Positions 34,807 to 42,684 of a stretch of 64,000 nt of DNA are shown here, one piece after another; position 1 is the stretch's first letter; each line of letters starts with the position of its first letter. Source of the stretch: JBGRPZ01 sp041725955 (GTDB lineage Bacteria > Bacteroidota > Bacteroidia > Bacteroidales > JBGRPZ01). The position numbers were made by a program, and so were the translations under genes. The stretch is taken from contig JBGRQE010000004.1 of the NCBI GenBank assembly GCA_041725955.1, forward strand, positions 62,001 to 126,000, written 5' to 3'. The notes below the pieces were generated by a model. The model was given only the letters and a program-made list of their open reading frames with translations, had not been told where the DNA came from and made no database searches.

Positions 34807-35976
34807 TTAGTATTCAAAAGTACCATTAGGAGTTTTTACACTCACTTTTTTTCCTTCATATTTTTCGCAACGACCAATTACTTGAGCTTTAACACCAAAA
34901 GATTCACTTATTGAAATTATATCGTTTGCAATATCTTTAGAAACATAAATCTCCATTCTATGGCCCATATTGAAAACTTTATACATTTCCTTCCATGGAG
35001 TTTGTGATTGCTCCTGAATCATTTTGAATAGAGGAGGAATTGGCAACATATTGTCTTTAATTATATGTAGATTATCGACAAAATGAAGAACTTTAGTTTG
35101 TGCTCCACCACTACAATGTACCATTCCGTGAATTTGAGAACGATAATTCTCTAATATCTTTGCAATTATTGGGGCATAAGTGCGAGTAGGAGCAAGTACT
35201 AATTTTCCAGCATCAACACCTTCAACCTCGGTTGAATCGGTTAGTTTAACATTTCCTGAGTAAATTAAATCTTCAGGAACAGAAGGGTCGTAACTTTCGG
35301 TATACTTAGTCGCATATATTTTATTGAATACATCATGACGTGCTGAGGTTAAGCCATTGCTACCCATGCCACCATTGTATTCATTTTCGTACTTTGCCTG
35401 TCCATAAGATTCAAGCCCTACAATTACATCGCCTGTCTGAATGTTGTGGTTTGAGATTACATCATCTCTCTTCATTCTTGCAGTTACTGTTGAATCGACA
35501 ATAATTGTTCGAACCAAATCACCTACATCTGCAGTTTCTCCTCCTGTACTATGAATGCCTATACCTAATTGACGCATTTCTTCCAAGAATTCTTCGGTTC
35601 CGTTTATTATAGCAGAAATAACTTCTCCTGGAATAAGGTTTTTATTTCTTCCAATTGTTGAGGATAACAAGATATTATCTATTGCTCCGACACACAAAAG
35701 ATCATCTAGGTTCATAACGATAGCATCTTGTGCAATACCTTTCCATACAGATAAGTCTCCGGTCTCTTTCCAGTATAAATAGGCTAATGAAGATTTTGTT
35801 CCGGCACCATCTGCATGCATAATATTGCAGTAATCTGAGTCGCCCATAAGGATATCAGGAATTACTTTACAGAATGCTTTTGGGAACAGGCCTTTGTCTA
35901 TGTTCTTGATGGCATTATGCACATCTTCTTTCGAAGCGGAAACTCCGCGTTGGTTATAGCGCAAACTATCGCTCAT
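34807..35976 (-). CDS. purM: Phosphoribosylformylglycinamidine cyclo-ligase (AIR synthase), long Bacteroidota form
   Basis: 389 residues from the ATG at 35976; an upstream ATG at 36009 lies in the promoter. The enzyme closes the imidazole ring of AIR with ATP in purine synthesis. Motifs seen: RGVSASKEDVHNAIKN, MHADGAGTKSSLA, DAIVMNLDDLLCVGA, STGGETADVGDLVRTI, VHCSGGAQTKVLHF and FNMGHRMEIYV. It is longer than the 345-residue proteobacterial enzyme, as is usual in this phylum. Monocistronic with its own terminator. Confidence 0.9.
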   Translation of the reverse strand: MSDSLRYNQRGVSASKEDVHNAIKNIDKGLFPKAFCKVIPDILMGDSDYCNIMHADGAGTKSSLAYLYWKETGDLSVWKGIAQDAIVMNLDDLLCVGAIDNILLSSTIGRNKNLIPGEVISAIINGTEEFLEEMRQLGIGIHSTGGETADVGDLVRTIIVDSTVTARMKRDDVISNHNIQTGDVIVGLESYGQAKYENEYNGGMGSNGLTSARHDVFNKIYATKYTESYDPSVPEDLIYSGNVKLTDSTEVEGVDAGKLVLAPTRTYAPIIAKILENYRSQIHGMVHCSGGAQTKVLHFVDNLHIIKDNMLPIPPLFKMIQEQSQTPWKEMYKVFNMGHRMEIYVSKDIANDIISISESFGVKAQVIGRCEKYEGKKVSVKTPNGTFEY

Positions 35977-36006
35977 TTTAGATATGGGTTTATAAATTAT
36001 ATGGGG

Positions 36007-36014
36007 CAAAGGTA
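36007..36014 (-). promoter_or_regulatory. Candidate -7 box of purM
   Basis: Minus strand TACCTTTG matches TAnnTTTG about 31 bases before the start codon. The -33 match is poor. Confidence 0.4.
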
Positions 36015-36052
36015 AACTTTTTGTAATTGTTTACAGAAAGAAATGCGTCAAA

Positions 36053-36079
36053 AAAAAGCTACCCCTTAAGGGTAGCTTT
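36053..36079 (-). terminator. Orphan minus-strand terminator upstream of purM
   Basis: AAAGCTACC and GGTAGCTTT pair around CCTTAAG; on the minus strand a run of seven to eight T follows. It lies upstream of the purM -7 box, so it does not end purM and should stop some transcript coming from the right. Confidence 0.6.
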
Positions 36080-36133
36080 GACTTACTTATTGTTGTTGGC
36101 TTATGAGCATGAAGGGAAACCTGAATGGATTAC

Positions 36134-36169
36134 CCCATCTTTTGCGGCGGCAAGATGGGCTTTTTTTTT
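36134..36169 (+). terminator. Orphan plus-strand terminator
   Basis: CCCATCTT (36134-36141) pairs with AAGATGGG (36152-36159) and is followed by nine T after a C. No plus-strand gene precedes it; purM is divergent. A short RNA starting near 36020-36100 would explain it, but no clear promoter is seen. Confidence 0.7.
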
Positions 36170-36352
36170 GATATAGCAAATAGTTTTTCTTTATTAATTG
36201 AATTTACTTTTTTCGTTTCTTTTTCTTAATATCTTTCGTTTTATTTTAATAGACTTTCTTTCTTTTATTTATAAATTATTGATGCTACCTTGTTTTTGTC
36301 TTGAATCATTATCTGAATAGCCTATTCTTTTGGATTTATAATTTTAAGTTGT
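36170..36352. other. T-rich gap with no visible feature
   Basis: Pyrimidine-rich sequence between the orphan terminator and the pseudogene. I see no ORF, hairpin or promoter box in it. Confidence 0.5.
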
Positions 36353-36540
36353 ATGAAAAAAACATTCTTAATTTTTATACTCCTGTTTCATTGAGATAAA
36401 CTTGCCGATGTATGTTTGTGAGAAGATATAAAATGGAAATCGATAGAATTGTCATTTTACATTAATTTTCTTATTGAAGATTTTTCTGCCAATGATATGC
36501 CCGATCTTTTTGAAGTTAAAAATCTGAGATGTCTTTTGAT
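36353..36540 (+). pseudogene. Decayed copy of the adjacent DUF285 surface-protein gene
   Basis: Starting at an ATG, the frame reads MKKTFLIFILLFH, stop, DKLADVCL, stop, EDIKWKSIELSF...LIEDFSANDMPDLFEVKNLRC. The intact gene 360 bases downstream has VDVCQWGDIKWKSMEMAF...LIEYFSAEDVPNLLDVKSIRS in the same order. The alignment over at least 62 bases is gap-free. The second stop is TGA where the intact gene has TGG (Trp). The stretch between signal peptide and VDVC, and all the repeats, are deleted. A terminator hairpin still follows at 36554. This is a remnant of a tandem duplication. Confidence 0.8.
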
Positions 36541-36553
36541 TAAACTAAAACGG

Positions 36554-36595
36554 AATAATCACAAATACCATCAAGTTTTGTGATTATTTTTTTTT
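36554..36595 (+). terminator. Terminator after the pseudogene
   Basis: AATAATCACAAA (36554-36565) pairs with TTTGTGATTATT (36577-36588), followed by a T run. Confidence 0.8.
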
Positions 36596-36715
36596 ACTCT
36601 TTAAGAAAGAAAGGGTTATAGGTATGTTTGATTGTTTTTGTTAAATTGTGCTATTCTTTGGAGTGTAGTTTTAAAATTTAAATTCTATCAACCTGTAAAT
36701 AATTTCTAATAACGT

Positions 36716-38032
36716 ATGAAAAAGTCTTTATTAATAATTTTATTGGGAGCTTTATTTCCCTGCTTTTTAATTGCTCAAAAGCCTTTTGTTGCAAAATGGA
36801 GATCAGATAAAAATGGTCTTGTAAAAATTTTCACTAGTGAAGAATTTAAATATAAATTTTCTGTCGATTGGGATAATGATGGGATTTATGATGAATCTAA
36901 TATTGATTGTAGTATAAGCCATCAGTATAATGGAAAAAGCAAAGATTATACAATAGCCATTAAAGGCGATTTTCCTCATATAAATTATCAAAATTTTCTT
37001 GTTGATGTATGCCAGTGGGGAGATATTAAATGGAAATCAATGGAAATGGCCTTTCTTAAAAATGATCTTATAGAATATTTTTCGGCAGAAGATGTTCCTA
37101 ATCTTCTAGATGTAAAAAGTATTAGATCCATGCTTTATGGAGCAACTAAGTTTAATGGAGATATTGGTAGGTGGGATGTGTCGTCTGTTGAAATTATGTA
37201 TGGTTTATTTTTAGGTGCCAGTATGTTTAATAAAGATCTTAGCGATTGGGATGTTTCCAAAGTGAAAGACATGAGTTTGATGTTTGCTGATGCTTTGTCA
37301 TTTAACCAGAACTTAAATGATTGGGATGTTGGAAAAGTTAAAACAATGGAAGGAATGTTTTATGGAGCAAAAACTTTTAATCAAGATATAGGAAACTGGA
37401 ATGTTTCCAGAGTAGATAATATGAGTTTTATGTTTACCAATGCACTGATGTTTGATCAGAATTTAAGTGATTGGAATGTTGGAAATGTTAATTCAATGAG
37501 AAATATGTTTTCTGGGGCAAAAAAATTTCAAGGGGAAATAAGTTTATGGGATATAGTAGGTGTTTATGATATGGCTAATATGTTTACAGATGTGAGTCTT
37601 TCAACTGAAGTGTATAATCGTATACTTATTGCTTGGAGTGAATTACCAGTAACCTTCCATATTTGGTTTAATGCGGGCAATACTTATTTTTCAGGTGAGG
37701 AAGCACGCAAGGCTCGTGAAAAACTGACCAATGAGTGTGATTGGATAATTACCGATTTGGGTGAAAAGACTGTTGGCATTGAAGAAAATAAAGAAAATTT
37801 AGAAAAGAAAACACTTATTTATCCAAACCCAAGTTGTGGTAAAATATATCTTCAAATTCCTGATATTAAGCAATGGCCTATTGAAATTCGGATCATAAAT
37901 TCAAAAGGATTTGAGGTTTATAATAAAATCTGTTCAAATTCTAACATCCAATTGAATTTGGATTCAGGTGTTTATGTAATGATTTTAAGACAAGAAGATA
38001 AGATTTATACTGAGAAATTGGTGATCAAGTAG
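36716..38032 (+). CDS. BspA-like DUF285 repeat surface protein with type IX secretion signal
   Basis: 438 residues. Signal peptide (about 1-20), a beta domain (21-110), then DUF285 repeats of about 25-38 residues with the pattern F(N/Q)xDxxxWDVSxVxxMxxMF, for example SDWDVSKVKDMSLMFADALS and NWNVSRVDNMSFMFTNALMF (about 140-300). The C-terminal 70 residues (from LIYPNPSCGKIYL to YTEKLVIK) are a type A T9SS sorting domain, so the protein should be secreted and attached to the cell surface. DUF285 proteins are often surface-exposed and variable; the ligand is unknown. A degraded paralog lies directly upstream. Confidence 0.9.
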   Translation: MKKSLLIILLGALFPCFLIAQKPFVAKWRSDKNGLVKIFTSEEFKYKFSVDWDNDGIYDESNIDCSISHQYNGKSKDYTIAIKGDFPHINYQNFLVDVCQWGDIKWKSMEMAFLKNDLIEYFSAEDVPNLLDVKSIRSMLYGATKFNGDIGRWDVSSVEIMYGLFLGASMFNKDLSDWDVSKVKDMSLMFADALSFNQNLNDWDVGKVKTMEGMFYGAKTFNQDIGNWNVSRVDNMSFMFTNALMFDQNLSDWNVGNVNSMRNMFSGAKKFQGEISLWDIVGVYDMANMFTDVSLSTEVYNRILIAWSELPVTFHIWFNAGNTYFSGEEARKAREKLTNECDWIITDLGEKTVGIEENKENLEKKTLIYPNPSCGKIYLQIPDIKQWPIEIRIINSKGFEVYNKICSNSNIQLNLDSGVYVMILRQEDKIYTEKLVIK

Positions 38033-38130
38033 GTTTTGTGTGATCAAAGCTTTTAATCAAGAAAATGTTTTTATTAGGCATGCCGACTTTCAAAATTATT
38101 TTTAGTTTATTTATAAATTATGATATATAA

Positions 38131-38167
38131 AAAATAAGCTACCCCAAAAGGCAGCTTATTTTTTTGA
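38131..38167. terminator. Bidirectional terminator between DUF285 and OmpA genes
   Basis: AAAATAAGCT (38131-38140) pairs with AGCTTATTTT (38153-38162), with A and T runs outside. Confidence 0.8.
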
Positions 38168-38194
38168 CTGTAAAGTCTATATTAAAAAACAATT

Positions 38195-40642
38195 TTATTT
38201 AAAGATAAGTTTCTTCTCTGTTCTGTCAAATTGGAATTTGCCAAATTCTGATAATAATTTTTGACCAAAGACAATAGGATTCTTTTGATTTACTCGTACT
38301 GAGAATTCAACATCATACATTACCTTATTGGCAATTCGTATTTCTGAAACAATAAATTTGGAGTTGTTCTTTACAGTTCCTTCTGCAAGAATCTTTTCTG
38401 CGTCACCTATAAAGTTCTCTTTTCCTACCAAGCCTCTTGACAACCAATCTTTGATAGTTGCAAGATTAACAGAAGGAGACGAGAATTTCTCGTAATAGAA
38501 TTCCTGAGTATATCCATTTATGTTACATGGAATAATCATGATTCCTGTTTTAGCTTGAGTTTTAAAGGCAACAGAATTGTCATCAGGATTCATAACAATG
38601 GTAACTGAATCGAGAGATGGATTTTGATTAGCATCAAAGTTTTTGCTTAAAACTCTAAATTCTGTACGACGGTTAAGTTCGTAGGCCAGCTCTTTCTCTT
38701 TCGGATCTTTGATGGTATTTATATAATCTTCATTTAAAAGAGTGCCTTTTTTGAATAAGAATCCATCGCGTACAATATCTTTCTTTAATCTACGGGGAAC
38801 TCTTTCACCATAACCTTTTGCAACCAGACGAGCAGGTTCAATTCCTCGATCAACTAAATAGTCAACAGCAGATTGAGCACGTTTTTGTGATAGAATATCA
38901 TTGCTTTCTTCAGAACCACGAGGGTCGGTATGAGAAGCTAACTCAACTCTTACATTTGGGTTTTCATCTAAAGTAGTAATTAGGCCTTGAAGAGAATCCT
39001 GATACTGTTCTTTAAGATCCCATTTTGCTAAATCGTATAGAATGTCAGGAAGAACCACAGATTCTGTAGGAATAGGCATAATCATTTTGTCAACAGTAAA
39101 ATCTTTGCCACCTTCCATACCTACAGTTGTTTCTTTTGCTTTGGTGTTAAAGAAATTTTCCTTGGTAAAGATTAACTCATAAGAAGTGTTTGGCAAAACC
39201 TGACTCTTACCAAAGGTATAAAAACCTTTGTCGTTAGTAATCGTAGAGGCAACTGTTCCATTACTTCCCACAAGTCTTACTTTTATATTTGCTGCAAATT
39301 GCAACGATCTTTCATTTTTAACTGTACCACTGATCGTAAATTCCAATGGAGGTACATAAACTTCAAAAATATTGTCGTATCCTCTGCTGTTACTGCGATT
39401 CGAGGATAAGAACCCATTATCACTATCCTTCTGAAATACGATACCAAAGTCGTCACCTTCAGAGTTTATTGGAGCGCCAAGATTTTCAGGTTCTCCCCAA
39501 CTACCATCAGATAAACGATGTGAAACAAAAATATCAAGACCTCCCATTCCAGGGTGTCCGTCGGATGAGAAAAATAAGGTGCTATCATTTTTCAGGAAAG
39601 GAAAAACCTCGTTGCCAGGAGTATTGATTATAGGGCCTAAGTTTTGAGGGCGTAAAAACTTTTCGGTTTTTGATTTCCTTACAGCATAGTAAAGGTCATG
39701 TTCTCCAAAAGAGTTTTTTAATCTTCCAGAAAAAATAATCATTTTTTCATCGGCAGTTAGAGTAGGGTGACCTACAATATCCAAAGAATCAACACCATTA
39801 ATTTCGACAACTTTAGGATCGCCCCAGCTACCCCCAGTGCGTTTAGAATACATAATAATACAACCGTTTTCTTGCGACTTGCGATTAGGACAACGGGTAA
39901 AATACATGGTGTTTCCACGGTCGTTGATAAAAGGGGAGCCTTCATTGCCTTTAGAGTTTACAATTTCCTCTTCATCAACAGGTACGGGGGTGCTCCATTC
40001 TCCTTTACGATCTTTTTTAGCAGTAAAAAGGTCACTGAAATTTTGATCAGTCCAAGCATCTTTTTCTTTTCCTTTACCACCATCACGAGTAGAGGTAAAT
40101 ACGATTTCATTATAATTATCGCTGATATAAGCAGGAGAGAAATCTGATGCTGTGGTTGAGTTTATGTCTTTAATTTTTGTTATTGTATATTTAGAACGGC
40201 CATTTGTCCATTCTGGAATTTTTTCGACAGAAATAATACCATTGGTTCCCCGAATGTCATCTGGTTCAATTTCATTATATGCTTTGTATTGTACAAGAGC
40301 ATCATCATACATTTTTCTTTTTTTCAGTGCATCGGCATAGTATAAAACAATTTCAGGTTGCTTTAATTGGTAGTCGGCTTTTATTAATCGTTTAAGATAA
40401 GGAATCAGTCTCTTATATTGATTGGTAAAGCGGTAGCACTCTGCAATCTGAAAATTGATATCGTTTTTCTTATCTCTATCTTTGGTCTTTTTGTAGGCCT
40501 TTTTATATTTTTCAATTGCATGGTAATACTCATTTTTTGAAAATGCCTGATCAGCCGCCCTAAGGGCAAGCTTTTGGCCATAACCAAAATTCGAGCATGC
40601 TACCAAAGCTACAAATAAAGCTATGATTCTGAAAATCTTCAT
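38195..40642 (-). CDS. PorE-like OmpA-family protein (TPR, PD40, CRD, OmpA) with retropepsin-like tail
   Basis: 815 residues. Signal peptide (to about 22), TPR-like helices (25-125), WD40/PD40 repeats (about 145-440, e.g. NEIVFTSTRDGGKGKEKDAW, LFFSSDGHPGMGGLDIF), a carboxypeptidase-like beta domain (450-530), and an OmpA domain (about 545-675) with VELASHTDPRGSEESND and AKGYGERVPR. Order and domains match PorE of the type IX secretion system, which binds peptidoglycan. The last about 115 residues (from TGIMIIPCNINGYTQEFYY) read like a retropepsin domain, but the DTG of active proteases is replaced by YEKFSS, so it should be inactive. Confidence 0.88.
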   Translation of the reverse strand: MKIFRIIALFVALVACSNFGYGQKLALRAADQAFSKNEYYHAIEKYKKAYKKTKDRDKKNDINFQIAECYRFTNQYKRLIPYLKRLIKADYQLKQPEIVLYYADALKKRKMYDDALVQYKAYNEIEPDDIRGTNGIISVEKIPEWTNGRSKYTITKIKDINSTTASDFSPAYISDNYNEIVFTSTRDGGKGKEKDAWTDQNFSDLFTAKKDRKGEWSTPVPVDEEEIVNSKGNEGSPFINDRGNTMYFTRCPNRKSQENGCIIMYSKRTGGSWGDPKVVEINGVDSLDIVGHPTLTADEKMIIFSGRLKNSFGEHDLYYAVRKSKTEKFLRPQNLGPIINTPGNEVFPFLKNDSTLFFSSDGHPGMGGLDIFVSHRLSDGSWGEPENLGAPINSEGDDFGIVFQKDSDNGFLSSNRSNSRGYDNIFEVYVPPLEFTISGTVKNERSLQFAANIKVRLVGSNGTVASTITNDKGFYTFGKSQVLPNTSYELIFTKENFFNTKAKETTVGMEGGKDFTVDKMIMPIPTESVVLPDILYDLAKWDLKEQYQDSLQGLITTLDENPNVRVELASHTDPRGSEESNDILSQKRAQSAVDYLVDRGIEPARLVAKGYGERVPRRLKKDIVRDGFLFKKGTLLNEDYINTIKDPKEKELAYELNRRTEFRVLSKNFDANQNPSLDSVTIVMNPDDNSVAFKTQAKTGIMIIPCNINGYTQEFYYEKFSSPSVNLATIKDWLSRGLVGKENFIGDAEKILAEGTVKNNSKFIVSEIRIANKVMYDVEFSVRVNQKNPIVFGQKLLSEFGKFQFDRTEKKLIFK

Positions 40643-40710
40643 GTCTTATTGTTCTATATTATGTATTTTATTCGGAATAGTGCCTTACTATAACGTTGTT
40701 AATTAGAAGT

Positions 40711-40956
40711 TTATTTATTCGTTTTTTTTTCTTCTGTAGAATTTGATGTTTGTTCTTTTTCTTCTATATGGTCAATTTTGTCGATTTCGTTGTTGATTTC
40801 ATCTTTGATTTGGTAAGAAGCTTTTTTTACTTCAGCCCAGGCTTTTCCAAATTTTCTTGCCATTTCTGGTATTTTTTTTGGTCCAAAAACTACCACAATA
40901 GCAAAAATAATGAGAAGAAGTTCCATACCACCAATGTCCAAAAAGATAAGGATCAT
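40711..40956 (-). CDS. tatA: Sec-independent protein translocase subunit TatA/E
   Basis: 81 residues from the ATG at 40956; a longer upstream frame (to 41028) crosses the -7 box and is rejected. A short membrane helix (MELLLIIFAIVVVFGP) is followed by the hinge and amphipathic helix GPKKIPEMARKFGKAWAEVKK, typical of TatA, then an acidic tail. TatA oligomers form the passage for folded proteins with twin-arginine signals. tatC is not in this window. Confidence 0.88.
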   Translation of the reverse strand: MILIFLDIGGMELLLIIFAIVVVFGPKKIPEMARKFGKAWAEVKKASYQIKDEINNEIDKIDHIEEKEQTSNSTEEKKTNK

Positions 40957-40979
40957 TTTTTTGAAATTTTTATGAATAG

Positions 40980-40987
40980 CAAATTTA
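40980..40987 (-). promoter_or_regulatory. Candidate -7 box of tatA
   Basis: Minus strand TAAATTTG matches TAnnTTTG, 24 bases before the tatA start codon chosen here. It supports the shorter start. Confidence 0.45.
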
Positions 40988-41097
40988 ATAAGTATTTTGA
41001 AATGAAGAAGAGCTTTTGTATCATACAAGCTTGCAATTGAGCGTTTTTTTATTTCTATCTAAAGTTACAATGAGTATTCTTTGAATAATAAATTATT

Positions 41098-42588
41098 ATG
41101 CAGAAAAAAGATGAATTAAGATCAATTATGTTAGTGGGTACAGGCTCTGATGTTGGCAAAAGCCTTATTTGTGCTGGATTAGGACGTTTATTTTATCAGG
41201 ATGGCTATTGTCCAGCTCCTTTTAAAGCACAAAATATGTCGCTAAATAGTTATCCAACCCTAGATGGATTGGAAATTGGCCGAGCTCAAGCTGTACAAGC
41301 AGAAGCTTGTAAACTTTCTTGCCGTGTAGAAATGAATCCTATTTTGTTAAAGCCAACAACTGATCAAAAATCTCAGGTAATTTTAAATGGAAAAGTTATA
41401 GGTAATCAAACAGCAAGAGAGTATTTTTTAGGGAAAGATAGGGATAAACTTTTCGAGGAAGTTTCGAAATCATATACTCGTCTTGCCAATGAATTCAATC
41501 CTGTTGTGCTAGAAGGGGCAGGTAGTATTTCGGAGTTGAATCTTAAAGATAAAGATATTGTTAATATGAGAATGGCTTTAGCTTCAGATGCTGCTGTTTA
41601 TATTGTTGCAGATATTGATCGTGGAGGTGTTTTTGGTAGCTTATATGGAACTATGGAGTTATTGGATGAGAAAGAAAGGGCACAAATTGAGGGAATCATA
41701 ATAAATAAATTTCGGGGAGATATATCTTTGTTTGATTCAGGCATCGAAACTTTAGAGCGTATTTGTAAGGTTCCTGTTGTAGGTGTTTTACCTTTTTTTA
41801 GAGATATTTATATTGAAGAAGAAGATTCTGTTGGTCTAAAACAATTTTACTATCAAGATAAAGGGGATTTAATTAATATAGCTGTTGTTCTTTTAGATAA
41901 AATGTCGAACTTTACAGACTTCAATGTTTTAGAGCGGCATCCTTTAGTGAATTTATTTTATACCGACCGTTCAGAAGATTTAGATAAAGCCCAAATTATC
42001 ATATTGCCAGGTTCAAAGAATACAATTTCAGATTTACAGTCATTACGGAAAAAGAAATTAGATAATGAAGTTATAAATGCTGCAAAATCAGGAAAAACTG
42101 TAATTGGAATTTGTGGTGGATATCAAATGTTGGGGAATCATATTTATGATCCCAAATGCATAGAGGGTAATCTTAAAGAAACAAAAGGGCTTGGATTATT
42201 ACCAATAACTACTACTATTTCGGAAGAGAAGATCTGTAGACAACGAACCTTTTGTTTCCGTTATGATGAGCAAACGCATAGTGCAAATGAAGCATATGAG
42301 ATTCATATGGGAGAAACCACTCTAAAACATGATAGTTATATGAATATCCTTGATGACGGAAGTTATGAAGGTTGTTTTATATCTCCAAAAATATGGGGTA
42401 GTTATTTACATGGAATTCTTGATAATTCGTGTGTGATAAAAAGTTTGTTATCTCCTTACTCTCATTGTGTAACAGATGATTTTGTGAATTATAAAGAGTT
42501 TAAGGATAAAGAGTATGATCGTTTAGCTTCTGTAATTAGGAAGCATTTAAATATGAATCTCGTGTATAAAGCTTTAAAAAAGTTTTGA
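41098..42588 (+). CDS. cobQ: Cobyric acid synthase
   Basis: 496 residues, standard length. CobQ/CbiP amidates four carboxyl side chains (b, d, e, g) of adenosylcobyrinic acid diamide with ATP and glutamine. The N-terminal dethiobiotin-synthetase-like domain has VGTGSDVGKSLICAGLGR and FKAQNMSLNSY. The C-terminal glutaminase domain has the nucleophile in IGICGGYQMLGNH and the histidine in GSYLHGILDN. No riboswitch is seen in the short upstream gap. The next gene also belongs to the cobalamin pathway; the other pathway genes are not in the window. Confidence 0.93.
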   Translation: MQKKDELRSIMLVGTGSDVGKSLICAGLGRLFYQDGYCPAPFKAQNMSLNSYPTLDGLEIGRAQAVQAEACKLSCRVEMNPILLKPTTDQKSQVILNGKVIGNQTAREYFLGKDRDKLFEEVSKSYTRLANEFNPVVLEGAGSISELNLKDKDIVNMRMALASDAAVYIVADIDRGGVFGSLYGTMELLDEKERAQIEGIIINKFRGDISLFDSGIETLERICKVPVVGVLPFFRDIYIEEEDSVGLKQFYYQDKGDLINIAVVLLDKMSNFTDFNVLERHPLVNLFYTDRSEDLDKAQIIILPGSKNTISDLQSLRKKKLDNEVINAAKSGKTVIGICGGYQMLGNHIYDPKCIEGNLKETKGLGLLPITTTISEEKICRQRTFCFRYDEQTHSANEAYEIHMGETTLKHDSYMNILDDGSYEGCFISPKIWGSYLHGILDNSCVIKSLLSPYSHCVTDDFVNYKEFKDKEYDRLASVIRKHLNMNLVYKALKKF

Positions 42589-42684
42589 CATTAACATAAA
42601 AGGCAATATTATTGCCTATTCGAAATAAGGATTTCCCATCCCCATGTTTAAAAATTTAATGGTAAAGAAATATAGCATTCTAGC

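Noticed and set aside
36055..36079. purM attenuator or riboswitch
   Set aside because: The hairpin lies upstream of the purM -7 box, so it would not be in the purM transcript from that promoter. No known purine or folate riboswitch core was seen.
42601..42617. Terminator between cobQ and the CbiG-CbiF gene
   Set aside because: The small hairpin GGCAATA/TATTGCC lacks a T run on the plus strand, so readthrough into the next gene is likely.
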